Positions 8,404 through 15,972 of a stretch of 64,000 nucleotides of DNA are shown piece after piece (positions within the stretch are counted from its first letter, which is position 1; every line of letters begins with the position of its first letter). A program made the translations under genes and the position numbers. The DNA comes from Christensenellaceae bacterium (GTDB lineage: Bacteria; Bacillota; Clostridia; Christensenellales; Christensenellaceae). The stretch covers positions 310,001-374,000 of the forward strand of contig AP025580.1 of the NCBI GenBank assembly GCA_022846035.1, in the 5' to 3' direction. The notes under the pieces are model-generated. The model was given only the letters and a program-made list of their open reading frames with translations, had not been told where the DNA came from and made no database searches.

Positions 8404-9343
8404 CAGAAGAAGCTTTGAATGGAGAAATTACATCGTATACTTTGTTTTTATCGGCGTTTTCCTGTTCTTTCTGTTTTCAATCGGTGATTCAGGGTTTTTA
8501 AAACCCAGTAACCTGTTGAGCATAGTCAGGACGACTACGATGACGACGCTGATCGCGGTCGCAATGACATTTACGATTGCGGCGGGCGAATTCGACCTCT
8601 CGGTCGGAGCGACGGCGGCATTCGGCGCAATCTTTGCGGCCCTTGCGATCCAGGCGACCGGAAATGCGTTCATTGGCATTTTAGCCGGTCTCGCAGGAGG
8701 AGCGATCGTAGGCGCCGCCAACGGAGCACTTGTCGCCGGACTTGGGATTCCGTCGTTTATCGTAACAGTCGGCATGCAAATGGTGGTTCGGGGGGCGGAT
8801 ATGTGGCTTACCAACACCAAACCGATCATCATTGGCGATGCGGCGTTTAACAATATTTTCGGACAGGCGAGCATTGGCCCCGTGCCGGTGCTGGTGATCT
8901 GGACGGTCGCGGCGCTGCTGATTGGACACGTCGTGCTCAAAAAAACGTCTTACGGGCGCGAGGTGCTCGCAACCGGAGCCAACAGGGTGGCGGCGGAGTT
9001 TTCCGGCGTTTCTACAAAAAAGATTAAATTTATGGTCATGCTGGTTATTGGAATCGTGGCGGCCATTTCCGGCATGCTGTCGGCAGGCCTGATGCAAACG
9101 GCGCGCAGCACGATCGGGGAGGGCGGCATAGAGTTAAACGCAATCGCCGCGGCGATCCTCGGCGGCGCCGCGCTGTCCGGCGGAAAAGGCTCGATCATAG
9201 GAACGGTGGTCGCATCGCTTCTGATCGGCGTGATCAATAACGGTATCGTGATCATGGGGCTTAATATCGCACAGCAATATATGGTGACGGGCGCGATCAT
9301 CATTTTGGCGATCGCCTTTGGGGAAAAGCGCAAAAAGGTTTGA
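8384..9343 (+). CDS. Sugar ABC transporter permease B (RbsC type)
   Basis: 319 aa. ATG 8384 follows GGAGGAGG and lies inside the last codons of ATPase B. It is a multi-spanning protein beginning MQSKVSS, as permease C begins MQSKGAN. The signature GEFDLSVGATAAFGA and the C-terminal AILGGAALSGGKGSIIGT are intact. It forms the channel for importer B. The hydrolase gene follows after 40 bases. Confidence 0.92.
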   Translation: MQSKVSSRRSFEWRNYIVYFVFIGVFLFFLFSIGDSGFLKPSNLLSIVRTTTMTTLIAVAMTFTIAAGEFDLSVGATAAFGAIFAALAIQATGNAFIGILAGLAGGAIVGAANGALVAGLGIPSFIVTVGMQMVVRGADMWLTNTKPIIIGDAAFNNIFGQASIGPVPVLVIWTVAALLIGHVVLKKTSYGREVLATGANRVAAEFSGVSTKKIKFMVMLVIGIVAAISGMLSAGLMQTARSTIGEGGIELNAIAAAILGGAALSGGKGSIIGTVVASLLIGVINNGIVIMGLNIAQQYMVTGAIIILAIAFGEKRKKV

Positions 9344-9383
9344 CCACAATCAGTTTAAAATAAAATAAAAAGGAGAAGAAAAC

Positions 9384-10265
9384 ATGAAACAAGATATTTT
9401 GGACTTTCAGGGTAACAAAGTAACGCACTCTCGCAAGACCTGCAACGGAGTTCGCCTGCATTATTACACGGCGGGACAGGGACCGGCGCTGATCCTGCTT
9501 CACGGTGTTCCGAAAACCTCCTATTACTGGCGGAAACTCATACCTATCCTGACGGAGAAATACACAGTCGTATGTCCGGATCTGCGTGGTCTCGGGGATT
9601 CAAACCGGCCGAAAGACGGGTACGACATGATGACGATGGCGGACGACATCGTATCGCTGGCCGACCAGCTCGGGATTGACAAGTTTTATCTTACGGGAGA
9701 AGATTGGGGCGCGGCATGCGGATATTGTATCGCCAAAAAGTATCCTGACCGCGTAATGAAATTTGCTTATATCGAAATGCTCCTGCCCGGATTCGGGCTG
9801 GAAGAATGGTCTCACCTGACGCCGGAAAATGTGGAGGGCAACCGCTGGCTGTGGCACATCAATTTTTATAACGTACCGGCATTTCCGGAGGCGCTGATTA
9901 CAGGGCGTGAACGGATCTATTTTGACCAGTTCCTGAAGAATGAGGCATTGGACTGCAATATTCCTGACGACGCGATGGATGAATATATCCGCTGCTATTC
10001 CAAGCCGGATGGCATTCGCAGTATGTGCGAAATTTACAGAGCTACGTTCCAGGATGCGGAGTGGAACCTCGAGGCTGCCAAAGAAAAGCTGAAAATGCCT
10101 GTATTGGCGCTCGGCGGCAGAGAATTCATCTTTGAAGAAGTGGAACGCGAAATGAAACTGGTCGCAGAAGACGTCACCAGTGTCGTCCTTGACTACGGCC
10201 ACCAGATGGCGGAGGAATGCCCTGAACTTCTGGCGTCGGAGTTGGATAAATTTTTTGGAGCATAA
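9384..10265 (+). CDS. Alpha/beta hydrolase, epoxide hydrolase / haloalkane dehalogenase-like (paired with importer B)
   Basis: 293 aa, start ATG 9384 after AAAAGGAGAAG, no signal peptide. The oxyanion motif HGVP is at 40-43, the nucleophile elbow GEDWGAA places Asp107 as nucleophile, and the likely catalytic His is H273 (DYGHQMAEE). An Asp nucleophile followed by Trp is the pattern of epoxide hydrolases and dehalogenases, unlike Ser esterases. The usual acidic partner is not evident (ALGGREFIF). It lies directly downstream of importer B and before a strong terminator, so it probably acts on the imported compound. The gene at 41660 is its paralog beside importer C. Confidence 0.85.
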   Translation: MKQDILDFQGNKVTHSRKTCNGVRLHYYTAGQGPALILLHGVPKTSYYWRKLIPILTEKYTVVCPDLRGLGDSNRPKDGYDMMTMADDIVSLADQLGIDKFYLTGEDWGAACGYCIAKKYPDRVMKFAYIEMLLPGFGLEEWSHLTPENVEGNRWLWHINFYNVPAFPEALITGRERIYFDQFLKNEALDCNIPDDAMDEYIRCYSKPDGIRSMCEIYRATFQDAEWNLEAAKEKLKMPVLALGGREFIFEEVEREMKLVAEDVTSVVLDYGHQMAEECPELLASELDKFFGA

Positions 10266-10354
10266 ACAGAAATTGGACAGGGCATTGATTGGAAGTGCGT
10301 GATACTGGGATACATCCTGCCCAAGCCTAAACCCTTGATCAGAAAGTTACAGAC

Positions 10355-10390
10355 AAAAGCGCCAGGCGCAAAAGCGCGTGGCGCTTTTTT
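10355..10390 (+). terminator. Rho-independent terminator of the importer B-hydrolase unit
   Basis: AAAGCGCCA and TGGCGCTTT form the stem, with an inner GGCGC/GCGC(G) pairing and a TTTTTT run at the end. It could also serve the convergent XRE gene. Confidence 0.85.
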
Positions 10391-10412
10391 CGTAAAGGCA
10401 AAACAGAGAAGT

Positions 10413-10922
10413 TTATACTTTCTTCCGTGTTAAGAAAATTCCGACGATTGCCCCGATAAGGATAATCGGCGCCAATCTGACAAACAACCATTCAAACGCG
10501 TGAAAAGCTACTCCGGCAACGCTAGTTTCAGGGTCACTATAATTCCAATCCAAGTAAGGACTATTTAATCCTATTAAGACCGCAGAAATTATTATTATGA
10601 CCGCGCACAATGAGATAAGTAACCAATGAAGTATTTTTCGTCTTTCGGTTTTCCTTTGTGCAAGCTGCAAGTTTATAATCTCCAGTTTTTCTGAAATTGC
10701 TTTTAAGTCAGCAGCTTTTGACTCGATAACAGCTTCTCCGAGCAAAGTGCTGACGGGTGTTTCAAGCGCTTCTGATATAGAGATTAACATTTCAGAATCA
10801 GGAACTGATAATCCTTGCTCCCATTTAGAGATTGTTTGTCGCACCACATTCAACTTGACAGCAAGTTCTTCTTGCGAAAGTCCTTTTGATTTTCTGATTG
10901 CTTTAATGTTTTCGTTTAACAT
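10413..10922 (-). CDS. XRE-family regulator with C-terminal membrane segments
   Basis: 169 aa. I choose the ATG at 10922 (MLNENIKAIRKSKGLSQ), as in the many Firmicute homologs, with AAAGGAT about 11 bases ahead. Residues 4-60 form a Cro/C1-type helix-turn-helix (LSQEELAVKLNVVRQTISKWE). A short coiled linker follows, then two hydrophobic segments (LLISLCAVIIIISAVLIGL and LAPIILIGAIVGIFL). Such proteins tether a DNA-binding domain to the membrane. The target is unknown. It is convergent with the hydrolase gene and lies just outside the integrated element. Confidence 0.85.
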   Translation of the reverse strand: MLNENIKAIRKSKGLSQEELAVKLNVVRQTISKWEQGLSVPDSEMLISISEALETPVSTLLGEAVIESKAADLKAISEKLEIINLQLAQRKTERRKILHWLLISLCAVIIIISAVLIGLNSPYLDWNYSDPETSVAGVAFHAFEWLFVRLAPIILIGAIVGIFLTRKKV

Positions 10923-11066
10923 CAGGGATAACATCCTTTCTTTCTTTCGGCCGTTATCACTATTGTATGAGAACTTGCCCGTTGCTACAAGCAATACATA
11001 TTAACATTGAGTCTCAAGCCTCGCTGACGCTTGCTTTCGCATGATTCTTATCTTCTACAATCAAAC

Positions 11067-11099
11067 AAAAAAGCCCATATCTTCGATACGAACTTTTTT
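11067..11099 (-). terminator. Terminator hairpin beside the outer tRNA fragment
   Basis: AAAAAAG...CTTTTTT arms enclose a stem with several G-U pairs around a GAA loop. On the minus strand it directly follows a copy of the tRNA 3' end (11103-11120), as a tRNA terminator would. Confidence 0.6.
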
Positions 11100-11120
11100 A
11101 TTTGGTAGCGGCGAGTGGAT
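11097..11120 (-). repeat. Outer partial copy of the tRNA-Met 3' end (old att scar)
   Basis: These 24 bases match 47947-47970 exactly, covering the tRNA CCA end, the acceptor strand and six flanking bases (TTTATT). Beyond 11120 the match breaks. About 35 bases later GAACCACCG resembles the tRNA T-arm again, as if the copy were interrupted. I read it as a relic of an earlier integration at the same tRNA. Confidence 0.6.
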
Positions 11121-11190
11121 AGCTCATCTGCGCCCTGCGGGCTTGATTCGCATGAACCACCGGCGGTTCGATACTACTTATCATTACCAT

Positions 11191-11215
11191 AAAAAAACCC
11201 CGTGCTCTGCACGAG
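11191..11215 (-). terminator. Original tRNA-Met terminator, now separated from the gene
   Basis: On the minus strand CCTCGTGC and GCACGGGG form a stem around a short loop, followed by seven T. It lies directly beyond the 25-bp att copy at 11226-11250, where the tRNA terminator would have been before integration. Confidence 0.7.
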
Positions 11216-11225
11216 GTATTCTTCA

Positions 11226-11250
11226 TGGTAGCGGCGAGTGGATTCGAACC
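11226..11250. repeat. attL core: displaced 3' end of tRNA-Met
   Basis: The 25 bases equal 47953-47977, running from the CCA end through the T-stem of the tRNA. Identity ends sharply on both sides. This is the standard product of tyrosine-recombinase integration into a tRNA 3' end. Confidence 0.85.
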
Positions 11251-11373
11251 CCAATATATAAATCAATATAAAAATTGTAATTGCCAAATATGGCTTAACA
11301 ATCATCATTTCAGTACATTTTGCATTTTGGATTATCAACGAGAAAAGGGCGATTATTACCACTTTAACGATCA

Positions 11374-11397
11374 AAGTGGGGTCAAAAGTGGGGTCAA
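11374..11397. repeat. Left integrase arm-type repeat
   Basis: Two AGTGGGGTCAA units in tandem with a 12-base period; the whole 24 bases recur at 47884-47907. It lies four bases beyond the integrase stop. Paired repeats on both sides of the core fit arm-binding sites for the integrase N-terminal domain. Confidence 0.75.
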
Positions 11398-11401
11398 AAA
11401 A

Positions 11402-12532
11402 TCACTCTCCAAGTATCCTTTTAAAGGCATTGTCAATCATTTGTGCCGCCCTTGCAGCGTCACCCTCTTGTTCATGGCTGTACGTTGCAAAACCGTCAAA
11501 AGACTTGCTATGCCCCCCAATAGGCTTAATCAATTCTTCTGGAATGCCTTTGCCGACAGAAAAGAATGTGTGCCTCAATTCATAAGGAGATTTTTCGGAA
11601 ATCTTATTAAATGTCCTATATCTATTCCAGTTACGAAGATATACGCGCTGGACCGTACGTTCCCCATCTGGGGTCGGGAAAAGTGCATCAGATTGTATGC
11701 CGGCAGACAGGAGCATTTTGCGTTGCGCCCTAATCTCTGATAGGCCGATCTTTGGAATTTCAAATGTACGCAGCGCGATCTCACGTGATGCGTTTTTGTC
11801 CTTACCCTTAGTTATTTCATCATACCGATTGAGCGACCTATTGATAGTACAACGGCTGCCTGAAATATCGGACATATCTAGCCCCAGCAATTCGCCTGGT
11901 CGTAACCCTATGATAGTCTCAAGGCGGTAGGCATGGATATACCAGTCATGGACAATCTTCCCTCTATACGTGGTCTTGTCACTGGAAAAGAGGGTCTTAA
12001 TATCATTGGGTTGCAACGCACCGCGAGAACTCCGTTGTGCGTCATTAGGAATCATCAGGCTTTCAGGAAGCAATGTGGTAACCCGTGCGATACGGCAGTA
12101 TTTTATGAAAGACCTAAGAACGGCCCTTAAATTCTTCAACGTTTTATAGGACAGGCCTTTACCGTGATTGCCGATTGAATGCGCATAGTTTATAATTCCT
12201 TGTAGGTGTTCTTCTGTTACTGTGTCAATCTTTTTATTGCCAATTTTCGGGGTAGCGTACAGGCGCAGGAACTTCTCGTTTTGCTCTATATGTTCACGGC
12301 TTACGTGACGATCTTTCAACGAATTAATAAAGCGGGCGATCATGATGGACGTTTTAACACTGCCGTCCACACCGTCATCCAGCCAAAGATCGGCCTTTGA
12401 ATTTGCTTCGCGCTGGCCCTTGCGTCCAGGAGTGGAAGAATAAAAGGTTCGCCTCTCCCCGTCCTTTTGTACGTTGATCCGCCAGCGTTTTTGCTTTTCA
12501 TTCCATGTAGCGGTATTGACCCTTTTTCCCAT
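11402..12532 (-). CDS. int: Tyrosine-type site-specific integrase
   Basis: 376 aa. The N-terminal beta-rich arm-binding domain (about 1-60, TATWNEKQKRWRINVQKDGE) is followed by a SAM-like core-binding domain (about 65-175) and the catalytic domain. Catalytic residues visible are Arg in GLRPGELLGL, Arg in YELRHTF (the preceding His is Tyr here), His in GGHSKS and the nucleophile Tyr in ATYSHE. It should recombine attP with the tRNA-Met 3' end. It sits at the left end of the element and reads outward. Confidence 0.93.
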   Translation of the reverse strand: MGKRVNTATWNEKQKRWRINVQKDGERRTFYSSTPGRKGQREANSKADLWLDDGVDGSVKTSIMIARFINSLKDRHVSREHIEQNEKFLRLYATPKIGNKKIDTVTEEHLQGIINYAHSIGNHGKGLSYKTLKNLRAVLRSFIKYCRIARVTTLLPESLMIPNDAQRSSRGALQPNDIKTLFSSDKTTYRGKIVHDWYIHAYRLETIIGLRPGELLGLDMSDISGSRCTINRSLNRYDEITKGKDKNASREIALRTFEIPKIGLSEIRAQRKMLLSAGIQSDALFPTPDGERTVQRVYLRNWNRYRTFNKISEKSPYELRHTFFSVGKGIPEELIKPIGGHSKSFDGFATYSHEQEGDAARAAQMIDNAFKRILGE

Positions 12533-12598
12533 AATAAAAAACTCCTTTCATTTCACCCCGCCCATATGGTAAAATAAAAGGGCAGGGTTCCTTTCCTC

Positions 12599-12627
12599 GT
12601 AGTGGTGGAATAAATTCTGCTTGCCCC
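12599..12627 (-). repeat. Copy 1 of GGGGCAAGCAGA...CCACCACTAC motif
   Basis: On the minus strand GGGGCAAGCAGA, nine other bases and CCACCACTAC lie between hicB and int. GAGGGGC at its start can pair with GCCCCTC near 12650, forming a hairpin downstream of the hicB stop. Copies 2 and 3 are at 16207 and 17299. Confidence 0.55.
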
Positions 12628-12659
12628 TCTTGTGTTGGTAGCGCGGAGGGGCTTTTAAT

Positions 12660-13049
12660 TTATCCGATTTTCTTTCTCAATGCTTCCTGTAGCGTCTGTG
12701 ACAGGCTTATTCCTGCACGCTCGGCCCGTGTTTCCATCCACGCAGGAATAGAGACGTTTTTACGAACGCTGCGGTTATCCGTTTCGGCTCTATACTGGTT
12801 TGTGTCAACGTCGATCAGCGCGGCAAATGCGCCATCTGGTACGTCTAAAGCACCCGGCAGCGTAGAGGTCGCGATTGGGTAGCCGTGATCCTCTGCGGAG
12901 CACAGACAGCCAGCTAGAGCATCCTTAGCTAACTCCATAGCTTCGGTTATATCTTTTCCGCTGGTTACGCAGCCAAGGACATCGGGAACCCTTACAAGAT
13001 ACCCTCCGCTTTCCTGCGGCTCAAATATCGCCGTGTATACGTATTTCAT
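12660..13049 (-). CDS. HicB-family antitoxin (second copy in the operon)
   Basis: 129 aa. The N-terminal HicB RNase H-like domain (YTAIFEPQESGGYLVRVPDVLGCVTSG) and a C-terminal ribbon-helix-helix-like segment (VSIPAWMETRAERAGISLSQ) are both present. The ATG at 13049 follows AAGGAGGAA. It lies 37 bases after the other hicB and is probably co-transcribed with hicA. It should neutralise HicA or a related toxin and bind the operon's operator. Confidence 0.85.
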   Translation of the reverse strand: MKYVYTAIFEPQESGGYLVRVPDVLGCVTSGKDITEAMELAKDALAGCLCSAEDHGYPIATSTLPGALDVPDGAFAALIDVDTNQYRAETDNRSVRKNVSIPAWMETRAERAGISLSQTLQEALRKKIG

Positions 13050-13086
13050 AGTATTCCTCCTTGCTTGAGAGGGGCTTTTTGTTTAT

Positions 13087-13512
13087 CTAGATAGCCTTTT
13101 TCTGATCGTCAATGCCCAATTGCTCGATAATGGCGTGCTGTAATGCTTGCGAAAAATTAACGCCTTTTTCAACGGCTGCTGCATTAAGCCACGCGGGGAG
13201 CGTCACAGTTCGGTTTACGGACTTGTTTTCCTCAGAGAAACGCACCGTAGGCATAAATACGTCTACCAACACAGCGCGCTCGTTGCTCTCGATGGCTAAA
13301 TCCTTTAAGGATGAAGGGACGGGGATATTTTCGCCTGCATTCTCCATACAATATAAATGTCCGCCTAAAGCTTCTTTTGCCATTTCAAGTGCTTCAACTT
13401 CATTTTCCCCGCATGTAGCGCACCCTGGAAGATCGGGGAAGGTCACGGCGATCTCAAATCCGTCCTCATATGTGAATACAGCAGGGAATATATATGTATT
13501 TTTCTTTTTCAT
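13087..13512 (-). CDS. hicB: HicB-family antitoxin (first copy)
   Basis: 141 aa with the same two-domain layout: YIFPAVFTYEDGFEIAVTFPDLPGCATCGE then VTLPAWLNAAAVEKGVNFSQALQ. It is only modestly similar to the second copy, so this is not a recent duplication. It lies 25 bases after hicA, the classical hicA-hicB order, and is therefore the likely cognate antitoxin. Confidence 0.88.
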   Translation of the reverse strand: MKKKNTYIFPAVFTYEDGFEIAVTFPDLPGCATCGENEVEALEMAKEALGGHLYCMENAGENIPVPSSLKDLAIESNERAVLVDVFMPTVRFSEENKSVNRTVTLPAWLNAAAVEKGVNFSQALQHAIIEQLGIDDQKKAI

Positions 13513-13537
13513 ATTTTTATCCTTTCAGGGGCTGTTT

Positions 13538-13729
13538 TTATACCAGCCCCGCTTGTTCTAATATACTCTTTGCGGTCTTTGGAGGGAGGCTTTTCTTTGG
13601 GTGCGGAATCGTTACTGTTCCAATCTTTGTGTTGTGTTGGAAATGGTGGTGGCTCCCTTTCACCCTTACCTCATACCATCCATCATCCAAAAGCATTTTG
13701 ATGAGTTCCTTTGAACTATATATTTTCAT
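13538..13729 (-). CDS. hicA: HicA mRNA interferase toxin
   Basis: 63 aa, normal HicA length. It has the dsRNA-binding-like HicA fold with the catalytic His in KGSHHHFQH and the conserved ending VTIPHPKKSLPPKTAKSIL. HicA cleaves mRNA and blocks translation when free of HicB. It is the first gene of the hicA-hicB-hicB operon and has a consensus promoter at 13754-13782. Confidence 0.92.
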   Translation of the reverse strand: MKIYSSKELIKMLLDDGWYEVRVKGSHHHFQHNTKIGTVTIPHPKKSLPPKTAKSILEQAGLV

Positions 13730-13753
13730 GCGCTCCCCCTTTCCTATGAGTCT

Positions 13754-13782
13754 ATTATAACAAATATAATAATATTTGTCAA
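13754..13782 (-). promoter_or_regulatory. hicA promoter with overlapping palindrome
   Basis: On the minus strand TTGACA (13777-13782) and TATAAT (13754-13759) are separated by 17 bases. The spacer holds the palindrome CAAATAT-N4-ATATTTG (13761-13778), a good candidate operator for HicB autoregulation. Confidence 0.8.
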
Positions 13783-13918
13783 TAAAAATAAACGAATATT
13801 TTAGTATTTGTTTTGATTATTTCACAACCCGTATTAACCGCCTAACCTCTCCGAGCACGCGACATTCGTTCAAATCCCAATTCTCAATGCGCGTGGTAGC
13901 AAGAGGGGCTTTTGTTAA

Positions 13919-14311
13919 TTACTCGTAAAGCGCCTTTATATGACGTTGGTATCGTTTTGGAATATTTATTCCAACCAAATACCCAAGTTGATCTAAGACG
14001 GACGAGATGACTGCAAAACCATTCTTATAAAATTCGGAGATGCGTTTTGTCCGATCCTTTATCCCTTTATAATTTTCAGGGCACACAAATGTCCAGTCTG
14101 CGCCGGAACGGTCAAGGATGATCCGATAATATTTATCAAGATCGTCGGCGGGCCGGTCAGCCCTTGAGAGTAGGATATGATGCTCCACGCCATAATCAAG
14201 GCGACCCATGATAACTTCGGAGCCGTCGAATGCAATCAGTACAAGAAGCGGTTCGTCGGCTTCAATGGCCTGCAAGACATCCTGATCTGTTGGAAGTTTA
14301 ATATATTTCAT
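13919..14311 (-). CDS. Unknown 130-aa protein, third gene of the yefM-yoeB unit
   Basis: 130 aa starting at ATG 14311 after GAGG; a longer reading would overlap yoeB. It has no membrane segment or motif I can name. It is acidic in the middle (VLQAIEADEPLLVLIAFDGSEVIMGRLDYG) and has charged repeats later. Its start lies seven bases beyond the toxin stop, so it is probably co-transcribed. Codons and ribosome site support a real gene. The function could be an accessory to the toxin-antitoxin pair or unrelated phage cargo. Confidence 0.6.
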   Translation of the reverse strand: MKYIKLPTDQDVLQAIEADEPLLVLIAFDGSEVIMGRLDYGVEHHILLSRADRPADDLDKYYRIILDRSGADWTFVCPENYKGIKDRTKRISEFYKNGFAVISSVLDQLGYLVGINIPKRYQRHIKALYE

Positions 14312-14318
14312 CTTAACC

Positions 14319-14579
14319 TCATTCGTAATGCGTCCACATGCTGCGTATAACGACGATTTGAGCGTCTTTATCCACTGAGTAGACCAATCTATGCTGTACA
14401 TTGATACGACGGCTGTAATAGCCTTGCAAGTCGCCTACAAGCTTTTCGTAAGGCGGGGGATTCTGGAAGGGATTTTGCTTTAAAATATTAATTAGCTCTC
14501 CGGCCTTTTTCAGTATACCCGCCTGTTTCAATTTTGCATAATCCTTGAAGGCTCGTTTTGTCAATTGCGCATCGTACAT
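14319..14579 (-). CDS. yoeB: YoeB/Txe-type mRNA interferase toxin
   Basis: 86 aa, the usual length. RelE-fold features include KRAFKDYAKLKQAGILKKAGELI and the C-terminal YYSRRINVQHRLVYSV with VIRSMWTHYE, where Arg and the terminal His-Tyr are the catalytic region of YoeB. It cleaves mRNA at the ribosome. It lies three bases after yefM, the canonical antitoxin-first order. Confidence 0.92.
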   Translation of the reverse strand: MYDAQLTKRAFKDYAKLKQAGILKKAGELINILKQNPFQNPPPYEKLVGDLQGYYSRRINVQHRLVYSVDKDAQIVVIRSMWTHYE

Positions 14580-14582
14580 AGT

Positions 14583-14834
14583 TTACTCCCAATCGAGGTC
14601 ATCAGCGCTTACCATTTCTTCTATAGGCTCGTTCTCGCTCTCCTTGATGCCCTCTACAAGGCCAGGAACAGAATACAGGTATAAAGTTTCCTGTATGGCC
14701 CGCCAATCGTCCTCAGAGAGCAGAACGGCGTTTCCGTCCTTGCCAAGTATCTGGATTGGGGCGTGGGATTCGTTGGTATCTTTCACAAGCTTATATAAAT
14801 TCTGCCGTGCTTTTGTAATATTGATCGCTTCCAT
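14583..14834 (-). CDS. yefM: YefM/Axe-type antitoxin (Phd/YefM family)
   Basis: 83 aa. The start ATG 14834 follows GAGGTGAT. The N-terminal MEAINITKARQNLYKLVKD and ILGKDGNAVLLSEDDW define the Phd/YefM DNA-binding fold. The acidic C-terminal tail should wrap the YoeB toxin. The promoter at 14853-14881 has direct repeats suited to autoregulation. Confidence 0.92.
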   Translation of the reverse strand: MEAINITKARQNLYKLVKDTNESHAPIQILGKDGNAVLLSEDDWRAIQETLYLYSVPGLVEGIKESENEPIEEMVSADDLDWE

Positions 14835-14852
14835 GTTTATCACCTCAATACT

Positions 14853-14881
14853 ATTATAGCGTACGTGATAGCGTACGTCAA
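14853..14881 (-). promoter_or_regulatory. yefM-yoeB promoter with repeated CGTACGCTAT operator
   Basis: On the minus strand TTGACG (14876-14881) and TATAAT (14853-14858) are 17 bases apart. The sequence CGTACGCTAT occurs twice, 13 bases apart, across this interval. Each copy contains a CGTACG palindrome. Confidence 0.8.
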
Positions 14882-14907
14882 GGGGCTTTGGTTGAAAAGA
14901 TGGAAAG

Positions 14908-15921
14908 TTAGTCGCTTGTCGGCGGCTCTTCTTTTGCCATTATCTCAATAATTTGAAGGATTTTCTCTTGGGTTTCAGGAGAAGATGATGACAGTAAATC
15001 AACAAGCTTATCGAGGACTTGAGCGTTTTTATGGTAGTTTCGATATTTTTTTTCCATTATTTTGTAATCCATATATTTTTTTCTAATGCTATTTAGACTA
15101 TAAAGCATTTCTTTCTGTTGCTCAGGAGAAAGGTGGTGCTTATATTTATTGAAAAAATCAAACATTTCTGAAATGTTGATATCCATCTTGTTAGACTCTA
15201 GATCGTCAGGGTTCATAAACGCTATAATTGATCCAGGCGGCATACCAGATAGCCTCTCAAACTCTCCAATATCACCTTCATCCAATGCCTTGGACAATTT
15301 TTTTGCATTTTTGCTTTCTACCCCATATAAATATTCGAATGGAAGCTGAAGATTAAAGGCATAGTCACTAATTTGCTCAATAGTAGGAATCTTTTCACCG
15401 TTTTCGTATTGGATAAGGAGTTTTAATGAAATATGTAACTTCTTGGACAATTCCTTTTGAGACCAACCATTATCGGAGCGGATTTCCTTTATTACATCAG
15501 AAAATGTTCGATCGTGCAGATTTTTTTTATCAAGGTATACGATATCCAATTTATTTTTTTCGGGAATATTAGTAATACTTGCAATATTTGAATCTATTAT
15601 TCTCCAATATTGAACATTAGTAATACTGCCGATTGGTTCATGGGGAGGGATATATAACCTCCGTTCGTTTAAAGCATGCAATATTGTATTTTTGAAAATC
15701 TCTAAAAGATTTAAATCTTCAAATGGTTGCTTGCTCAAAAAAAAGTTAACAGAAATACTCAACTGTTTTGAAAGTTTCTCAAGTTGTGCTATACCTGGAT
15801 TTCTGTTTCCTGCCTCGTATTGACGTATTGTTATAGTCGCAAGACCTGTTTTTTCGTGTAGTTGTTCTTGAGTAAGCCCACTTTCTTGGCGAAACAGCCT
15901 TATTCTCTCTCCAACGCTCAC
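14908..15921 (-). CDS. Phage repressor-like protein with two helix-turn-helix domains
   Basis: 337 aa. The first Cro/C1-type HTH is at about residues 4-60 (LTQEQLHEKTGLATITIRQYE), the second at about 137-195 (WSQKELSKKLHISLKLLIQYE). A C-terminal part rich in Lys and Tyr ends in a helical segment. There is no LexA-type protease motif. Its position, divergent from excisionase and antirepressor across an operator region, makes it the likely lysogeny repressor. Two DNA-binding domains in one chain is unusual for a C1 protein and might allow binding to both operators at once. Confidence 0.8.
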   Translation of the reverse strand: MSVGERIRLFRQESGLTQEQLHEKTGLATITIRQYEAGNRNPGIAQLEKLSKQLSISVNFFLSKQPFEDLNLLEIFKNTILHALNERRLYIPPHEPIGSITNVQYWRIIDSNIASITNIPEKNKLDIVYLDKKNLHDRTFSDVIKEIRSDNGWSQKELSKKLHISLKLLIQYENGEKIPTIEQISDYAFNLQLPFEYLYGVESKNAKKLSKALDEGDIGEFERLSGMPPGSIIAFMNPDDLESNKMDINISEMFDFFNKYKHHLSPEQQKEMLYSLNSIRKKYMDYKIMEKKYRNYHKNAQVLDKLVDLLSSSSPETQEKILQIIEIMAKEEPPTSD

Positions 15922-15972
15922 ATTAATACCTCATTTCACTTTATTTCTTATCTTAACACATTTGATAGACAA

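Noticed and set aside
11103-11185. Plus-strand tRNA gene
   Set aside because: GGTTCGATACT resembles a T-arm, but the acceptor arms do not pair and no anticodon arm forms; it is better read as a disrupted tRNA-Met copy.
11041-11271. 76-aa plus-strand open frame
   Set aside because: It runs through two tRNA fragments and their terminators, so coding is implausible.
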